Assembly (NCBI RefSeq): GCF_000981805.1 | Contig: NZ_CP011132.1 | Span: 1,860,001 to 1,924,000 of the forward strand | Origin: Citrobacter amalonaticus Y19 | GTDB taxonomy: Bacteria; Pseudomonadota; Gammaproteobacteria; Enterobacterales; Enterobacteriaceae | Reading direction: 5' to 3' | DNA: 64,000 nucleotides | Shown: positions 59,448-64,000 of the stretch, in pieces | Layout of the letters: each line of letters begins with the position of its first letter | Position numbering within the stretch: the first letter of the stretch is position 1 | Notes under the pieces: generated by a model | What the model was told of the DNA's origin: nothing | Seen by the model: only the letters and a program-made list of their open reading frames with translations | The model's database searches: none | Made by a program: the position numbers and the translations under genes

Positions 59448-60284
59448 ATGAAATTAACCATACTGGTAGATAACAATACTTACATTGACAGGTATTTGAC
59501 TGGAGAACCTGGCGTTTGCTATTTCATCGAATGCTCAGGGTTAAACATTCTTTTTGATGTTGGTTACTCTGATGTTTTTTTAAAAAATGCACAGCTTCTG
59601 GGGATCGACCTTACGCGCATTGATAAAATTGTATTATCACATGGGCATAACGATCACACCTGGGGGTTAAACCATTTGTTCCAGCATTACGACCGAATGC
59701 CGTCACCTCCCGCAAAGAAAGTTGATATCATCGCCCACCCCGCCGCATTTATGCCTAAATTTTATGAATCAAAACCCATTGGGATGAACCATAATGCATT
59801 TTGCGTCGATTACTTCTTTAATGTTGTCAGTTCCACGCACCCTCTGAAATTATCCGAAGACATCACGTTTTTAGGGCAAATTCCTCGTCTTAATCATTAT
59901 GAAGCGCAGCATCCGGTAGGCCACACGCATAATCATGATGGTGAGTTAACGGCCGATTACGTGATTGACGATAGCGCAATGGCAATTAAAACAAAGGATG
60001 GACTGGTGATTGTCACCGGATGCTCACATGCCGGGATTTGTAATATTATCGAGTACGCAAAATCCGTCACTGGAGAATCAAGAGTCGCCTCCGTTATAGG
60101 CGGTTTTCATCTGCTTAATGCCGATGAAACGTTACTCTCAGAAACCGGGAAATATCTCAGCGCATTGTCTGCTGATTCGCTTTATCCCAGCCATTGCACC
60201 GATCTTGCCGCAAAAATCCATCTCTCCCGTTATGTGGATCTCAACGAAGCGGGCGTAGGACTCACGCTGAACTTCCCCCTGTAG
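59448..60284 (+). CDS. Metallo-beta-lactamase fold hydrolase
   Basis: 278 aa from the ATG at 59448. The frame is open to an ATG five codons earlier, and neither has an ideal ribosome site. Metal motifs: SHGHNDH near 64-70, a conserved His-rich TGCSHAGICN near 190, and GGFH near 217. This pattern is that of the MJ0936/TM0207-like group annotated as dihydropteroate-synthase-like or methanopterin-related phosphoribosyl enzymes; the true activity is unclear in enterobacteria. Despite the fold it is unlikely to be an antibiotic-hydrolysing enzyme. Divergent from the RidA operon and convergent with umuC. Confidence 0.85.
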   Translation: MKLTILVDNNTYIDRYLTGEPGVCYFIECSGLNILFDVGYSDVFLKNAQLLGIDLTRIDKIVLSHGHNDHTWGLNHLFQHYDRMPSPPAKKVDIIAHPAAFMPKFYESKPIGMNHNAFCVDYFFNVVSSTHPLKLSEDITFLGQIPRLNHYEAQHPVGHTHNHDGELTADYVIDDSAMAIKTKDGLVIVTGCSHAGICNIIEYAKSVTGESRVASVIGGFHLLNADETLLSETGKYLSALSADSLYPSHCTDLAAKIHLSRYVDLNEAGVGLTLNFPL

Positions 60285-60291
60285 CTTCGGG

Positions 60292-60322
60292 CTGCTGGTG
60301 ACGGTCACCTGACCACCAGCAG
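60292..60322. terminator. Hairpin between the hydrolase gene and umuC
   Basis: CTGCTGGTG / CACCAGCAG with a 13-base loop, overlapping the umuC stop. No T-run, so weak. Confidence 0.35.
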
Positions 60323-61570
60323 ATCGGAAAAACGCGTCGTGTAGCGCGGAGAAAGCATCTGTCGTTTCAGTTGCCAGGGTTGCTGAATACCCTGCCCGAC
60401 AAAGTACAGCGTTCCTCTCCCCTTTTTGGCGTTGAGCGAATCAAGGACGTCCATCAACTTCTCGCTGCCGGGACGCGGTGCGTTATCATCGAACAGATTG
60501 AGTTGCGCCACGCCCTGGCTGAAAAAATCGCCGAGCATGACCCCGGCCTTCTGATAACGATGCCCCTCTTTCCAGATAGCATCGAGGCATCGCGTGGCCG
60601 CGCTGATGATGTCCCGACTGTCCTGCGTCGGTGTCAGTAGTTTCACGGACGCGCTATTGCTGTAACAGGGCTCATTCGGCACAAACGGCGACGTCTTCAC
60701 GAATGTCGAGACAAACCGGCAATACTGATGTTCACTCCGGAGTCTCTCTGCCGCCTGGCTCGCGTAAGCGCAAATCGCCTGGCGCATCGGTTCGTATTCC
60801 GTAATGCGCTCACCGAATGACCGACTGAAAATGATCTCCTGCTTCACGGGCGCAAATTCCTCAAGCGCCAGACAGGGCTCGCCGCGTAACTCCCGCACGG
60901 TTCTTTCCAGCACCACATTGAAATGCTTGCGTATCACCGCGATGTGCGTATCTGCCAGATCGAGTACCGTGTTTATGCCCATCGCAGTCAGCTTTTTGCT
61001 GATACGACGGCCAACGCCCCATACCTCATCAACCGGCAGAGCCGCCATCAATTTTCGCTGCCGTTCGAGATTCGACAGATCCACAACCCCGCCCGTCTGC
61101 TGCGGCCACTTTTTCGCCGCGTGGTTAGCCAACTTGGCCAGCGTTTTTGTCTGCGCAATCCCCACGCCGAGCGTCAGATGTGTCTGCTGTAAGACCGTGT
61201 TGCGGATCTCTTTGCCAAAATCCGTGAGATCCCGACAGTTTCGAACCCCTGTCAGATCGCAAAACGCCTCGTCGATACTGTAAATTTCAACGCGGGGTGC
61301 CAGCGCGTCGAGCGTCGTCATAACCCGATTGCTCATGTCGCCGTAGAGTTCGTAATTCGAACTGAAACATACCACCCCATGACGCCGGAACGCCTCTTTT
61401 TGCCTGAAGTAAGGTGCTCCCATGATCGCCCACGGTTTCGCTTCGGGGCTGCGGGAAATCACACAGCCATCGTTATTCGACAGCACAACAACGGGTCTCC
61501 CGCGCAGATCGGGCCTGAACACCGTCTCACAGGAGGCATAAAACGAATTCACATCGCATAGTGCAAACAT
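60305..61570 (-). CDS. umuC: DNA polymerase V catalytic subunit UmuC, without adjacent umuD
   Basis: 421 aa from the ATG at 61570. Y-family translesion polymerase; catalytic Asp6 (ALCDVNSF), Asp100 and Glu101 (SIDEAFCDL) are present, and the rest follows E. coli UmuC closely. Between residues 41 and 55 the protein reads EAKPWAIMGAPYF where E. coli UmuC has EAKALGVKMGDPWF. The DNA is consistent with two compensating small deletions that change the conserved fingers segment and shorten it by one residue. A LexA box lies directly upstream, but no umuD is present on either side. In E. coli umuDC lies beside dsbB; here that site is empty. Confidence 0.93.
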   Translation of the reverse strand: MFALCDVNSFYASCETVFRPDLRGRPVVVLSNNDGCVISRSPEAKPWAIMGAPYFRQKEAFRRHGVVCFSSNYELYGDMSNRVMTTLDALAPRVEIYSIDEAFCDLTGVRNCRDLTDFGKEIRNTVLQQTHLTLGVGIAQTKTLAKLANHAAKKWPQQTGGVVDLSNLERQRKLMAALPVDEVWGVGRRISKKLTAMGINTVLDLADTHIAVIRKHFNVVLERTVRELRGEPCLALEEFAPVKQEIIFSRSFGERITEYEPMRQAICAYASQAAERLRSEHQYCRFVSTFVKTSPFVPNEPCYSNSASVKLLTPTQDSRDIISAATRCLDAIWKEGHRYQKAGVMLGDFFSQGVAQLNLFDDNAPRPGSEKLMDVLDSLNAKKGRGTLYFVGQGIQQPWQLKRQMLSPRYTTRFSDLLVVR

Positions 61571-61925
61571 GGCGCACCCCAAAAATACTGTATTTATAAC
61601 CAGTATTATTTAAGATATTTTCTGACTTGCAAGCAAAATCCTGGCGATTTTCCTTAGTGGATTGTTCTGCCTGAAAAAATCATCGGTTATCCACAGAAAC
61701 GGTGCATAACCCTGTGGGTGAGTGACATGACGTTGTTAATCCGATTTGTTCACATGCCGTGTCCACACGTCAGTCGGACATCTCCGTTCTTCTCCCCAAC
61801 CGCGTAAATCGAAATTTGCATGTCTGCTCACAAAACAGGCAGGTCAATTATCGATCAACATCACATTAATATTTTATTAACATATCTACCATTGGTATTA
61901 CCACTCAAGACCACTGGTGAATCGC
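61571..61925. other. Gap between umuC and the FCD regulator
   Basis: About 350 bases with no umuD and no other convincing gene. Contents: the LexA box (61586-61605), a perfect DnaA-box sequence TTATCCACA (61687-61695), and AT-rich DNA before the GntR gene that should hold its promoter. Confidence 0.6.
61586..61605. promoter_or_regulatory. LexA box of umuC
   Basis: TACTG-TATTTATAAC-CAGTA, a perfect CTG-N10-CAG SOS box with symmetric flanks, 16 bases before the umuC start. Confidence 0.9.
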
Positions 61926-62675
61926 ATGGAAATCAAGCGTGAAGTAACGGAAAACTGCAGCGGGCATGACCGCGTTGTTAAATTTTTACGCGAACAACTG
62001 TTAGGCGGGGCATTAAAAGCAGGCGATAGCCTGCTACCCGAGCGCGAGCTGTCTGCAAAATTAGGGGTCAGCCGTCCGGTATTGCGGGAAGCGCTGAGAG
62101 CGCTTGCCATGATAGGCGCTGTAGAGATCCGTCACGGGATCGGCACCGTTGTCACAAAACCGGATGTTTCGCTTTTCGGCGAATTTTTCACCTTCGTACT
62201 GGCTCATCAGCCGAACGTGGTTGATGACGTTATGCAAGCCCGAATCGCCATTGAACGTCAGGCGATCCGCCTGGCCTGCCGCCGGGGAACACAGAGTGAT
62301 TACGACAGGTTAGCGGACTGTCTGCGTGAAATCAGCGAAACGATCCATGTGCCGGAATCAGGTGGACGAGCAGACTTTCGCTTCCATGAAACCATGGTTA
62401 ACGCATCAGGTTCGCCAACGCTTATCAGTATTTATCAGTCCATTGGCGTACTGATGCAGCGCTCTCACCTCGACAGACGTGAACAAATTATTCAGGTGGA
62501 AGGCATTGAAGCATTTCTCATTGACCATCACCGCGCCATTTTTGCCGCCATCGTCGAACGTGACGAAGACAAAGCCGATGAATTATTAAGTCGCCATTTT
62601 GAAATTGGGGCGGATTTTCGTCGCCGCGCCACCATTCGCATGGTTGGTTCCCCGTCCATTACTCCTACACCGTAA
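61926..62675 (+). CDS. GntR-family (FadR/FCD) transcriptional regulator
   Basis: 249 aa from the ATG at 61926; a GTG three codons earlier overlaps the GGTGA site and is less likely. N-terminal winged helix with ERELSAKLGVSRPVLREAL; C-terminal FCD domain (about 95-225) with acidic and His residues of the metal/effector pocket (RFHETMVNASG, DHHRAIFAAI). Members commonly regulate sugar acid or hydroxy acid use. It precedes rpiB by 13 bases, giving a regulator-led catabolic operon. Confidence 0.9.
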   Translation: MEIKREVTENCSGHDRVVKFLREQLLGGALKAGDSLLPERELSAKLGVSRPVLREALRALAMIGAVEIRHGIGTVVTKPDVSLFGEFFTFVLAHQPNVVDDVMQARIAIERQAIRLACRRGTQSDYDRLADCLREISETIHVPESGGRADFRFHETMVNASGSPTLISIYQSIGVLMQRSHLDRREQIIQVEGIEAFLIDHHRAIFAAIVERDEDKADELLSRHFEIGADFRRRATIRMVGSPSITPTP

Positions 62676-62688
62676 AAAGGATAAACAG

Positions 62689-63135
62689 ATGCAGATCGTC
62701 ATTGGCAGTGACCACGCCGGATTCCAGCTCAAACAAGAACTCATTCAGTGGCTGCAACAGGCAGGCCACCAGATTAACGATATCGGGAGTTACAACCCCG
62801 ATCCGGTGGATTTTCCTGACATTGCGTATGCCGTATGCAGCAAAGTGCGCGAGGAGAATGGTCTGCGCGGGATCCTGGTTTGCGGTACTGGCGTGGGCGC
62901 GGTGATTGCCGCGAATAAAGTAAAAGGCATCCGCGCTGCCGTTTGTCATGACGTGCATTCCGCACACCAGGCGGTTGAGCACGATGACGTGAATGTGATG
63001 TGCATCGGCGCACAGATCGTTGGCCCCTGGCTGGCGCGCGATCTCATTGACGCATTTTTGCAGGCGACCTTTGTTCAGGATGCAGACTTCGTCCGTCGCG
63101 TCGAGAAATTGGCCTTACTCGAGCAGAATAACTGA
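62689..63135 (+). CDS. rpiB: RpiB/LacAB-family sugar phosphate isomerase
   Basis: 148 aa from the ATG at 62689 after AAAGG. Active site: GSDHAG at 6-11 and the catalytic Cys65 in VCGTGVGAVIAANK; the His in VCHDVHSAHQA completes the pocket. The family interconverts ribose 5-phosphate and ribulose 5-phosphate, or allose, erythrulose or galactose phosphates. In this regulator-isomerase-dehydrogenase order a special tetrose, pentose or hexose phosphate is likely rather than housekeeping ribose phosphate. Confidence 0.9.
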   Translation: MQIVIGSDHAGFQLKQELIQWLQQAGHQINDIGSYNPDPVDFPDIAYAVCSKVREENGLRGILVCGTGVGAVIAANKVKGIRAAVCHDVHSAHQAVEHDDVNVMCIGAQIVGPWLARDLIDAFLQATFVQDADFVRRVEKLALLEQNN

Positions 63136-63155
63136 TCAATCTGAAGGAAATCATA

Positions 63156-64000
63156 ATGAAAACGACTCATTCCGGTGTTGTTGGCTTTCTTGGCTTAGGC
63201 GTGATGGGGCGCGAGATGGCACGCAATCTTGCGCAGGCGGGCTATACCGTACGCGCGTTTGATATCGTCAGTAGCGCAGGCGATACGTTGCGTCCGTTCG
63301 GTATTGAAATTGTCAGCGATATCCCCTCCGCCGTCCGCGATGCCGATATCGTTATCTCAATGCTGCCGGACACGCCCCAGGTAGAAGAGATCGTGCGTGG
63401 CCCGCAGGGACTGCTGTCTGTGCCGCCACGCGGAAAACTGTATGTGGACATGAGCACCATTGCCCCTGAAGCCACCCGCAAGCTGAGCCAGGCGCTCCAG
63501 GCCGTCGGCGTCACCATGCTTGATGCGCCCGTCTCCGGCGGACCGATTGGTGCTAAAAATGGCACGCTGACCATCATGGTCGGCGGCGACGCGAAGGGTT
63601 TTGAGCAAGCCACACCTTATCTGCGCGCCATGGGGACGACGTTAAATCATGTTGGCGCATCCGGTGCCGGACAGACCGTGAAGCTGTGTAACCAGCTGAT
63701 TTGCGGGATCAATATTCAGGCGATTTGCGAAGCACTGGCACTGGCGCGCGCCTGGGATATCAATTTGCCACAAATGCGGGAAGTGCTGCTGGGTGGTTCT
63801 GCGGCCTCATGGATGCTCGACAAACTGGCTCCGGCCATGATCGAAGGTGATACCTCCGCCGGTTTTCGCATCGATCTGATGATGAAAGATCTCCGTCTGG
63901 TTTTAGAAGCCGCGCAAAAGCATCCCGTTCCCCTTCCGGCGACCGCCCTTGTGGCGAGCCAGTATCAGAATGCGCAGGCCTATGGTGAAGGTGCAAATGG
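63156..64000 (+). CDS. 3-hydroxyisobutyrate/tartronate semialdehyde reductase family dehydrogenase (3' end outside the window)
   Basis: First 281 codons of a beta-hydroxyacid dehydrogenase; the frame is still open at the window end, so only the last part is missing. AAGGAAATC precedes the ATG. Rossmann motif GFLGLGVMG near 10-18, substrate loop DAPVSGGPIGAKNG, and the catalytic Lys in GQTVKLCNQL. Family members act on tartronate semialdehyde, 3-hydroxyisobutyrate, sulfolactaldehyde or tetronates. It starts 20 bases after rpiB and is probably in the same operon. The combination of an FCD regulator, RpiB-type isomerase and this dehydrogenase resembles clusters for tetrose or sugar-acid catabolism. 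The kinase or transporter would lie beyond the window. Confidence 0.9.
   Translation, partial: MKTTHSGVVGFLGLGVMGREMARNLAQAGYTVRAFDIVSSAGDTLRPFGIEIVSDIPSAVRDADIVISMLPDTPQVEEIVRGPQGLLSVPPRGKLYVDMSTIAPEATRKLSQALQAVGVTMLDAPVSGGPIGAKNGTLTIMVGGDAKGFEQATPYLRAMGTTLNHVGASGAGQTVKLCNQLICGINIQAICEALALARAWDINLPQMREVLLGGSAASWMLDKLAPAMIEGDTSAGFRIDLMMKDLRLVLEAAQKHPVPLPATALVASQYQNAQAYGEGAN

Noticed and set aside
59448..60284. Metallo-beta-lactamase-fold gene as an antibiotic resistance gene
   Set aside because: It lacks a signal peptide, and its motifs fit a cytosolic hydrolase subgroup, not the zinc carbapenemases.

Overview
The window looks like chromosomal DNA of a Citrobacter species, most likely from the amalonaticus / farmeri / sedlakii side of the genus. 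Two things suggest this. The backbone keeps the E. coli-type gene order in reverse (ychH-pth-ychF ... dhaR/dhaKLM-treA ... ymgE-ycgR-emtA-ldcA-cvrA-dadX-dadA-ycgB-fadR-nhaB-dsbB-ycgN-ycgM-ycgL-minCDE). There is also a CdiA/SED-like class A beta-lactamase with a divergent AmpR-like LysR gene. The species is an inference; nothing was searched.

Layout. 1-3.6 kb: end of an ABC-transporter ATPase gene, then pseudoazurin and a complete cytochrome bc1 complex (Rieske, cytochrome b, cytochrome c1), which is not part of the usual enterobacterial respiratory chain. 3.6-6.0 kb: ychH, pth, ychF. 6.0-28.1 kb: accessory block with an IS3-type remnant, two AIDA/pertactin-like autotransporters (1053 and 2168 aa) with duplicated upstream DNA, an integrase-like fragment, a MelR-like regulator with an NhaC-family antiporter and a PatB/MalY-type C-S lyase, a chemoreceptor, a GntR regulator with deoxyribose-phosphate aldolase, and unrecognised small and large ORFs. 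28.1-35.3 kb: the PTS-dependent dihydroxyacetone kinase locus and periplasmic trehalase. 35.3-37.5 kb: a Fur-boxed siderophore receptor. 37.5-53.4 kb: conserved core ending in the Min system. 53.4-64 kb: second accessory block with zinT (Zur box), a Usp protein, the beta-lactamase pair, a promoter-driven tRNA-like gene with an abnormal anticodon arm, a RidA/dehydratase/DauR-like operon, a metallo-beta-lactamase-fold hydrolase, a umuC gene without umuD, and the start of a GntR-rpiB-hydroxyacid dehydrogenase cluster running off the end.

How the genes work together. The bc1 operon would oxidise quinol and pass electrons through cytochrome c1 or pseudoazurin to a periplasmic acceptor enzyme not seen here. 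DhaR with DhaKLM phosphorylates dihydroxyacetone using PEP. DadX and DadA degrade alanine. The dehydratase would release reactive enamines that RidA clears. Several control sites can be read directly: class II CRP arrangements at ychH and dadA, a FliA promoter at ycgR, paired Fur boxes, a Zur box, a LexA box, twin DhaR palindromes and palindromes next to the GntR and DauR-like regulators.

The strongest candidates for something undescribed are the enterobacterial bc1/pseudoazurin module, the tRNA-like gene with its own promoter and terminator, the MelR-like/NhaC/PatB operon, and the stand-alone umuC with an altered fingers segment.
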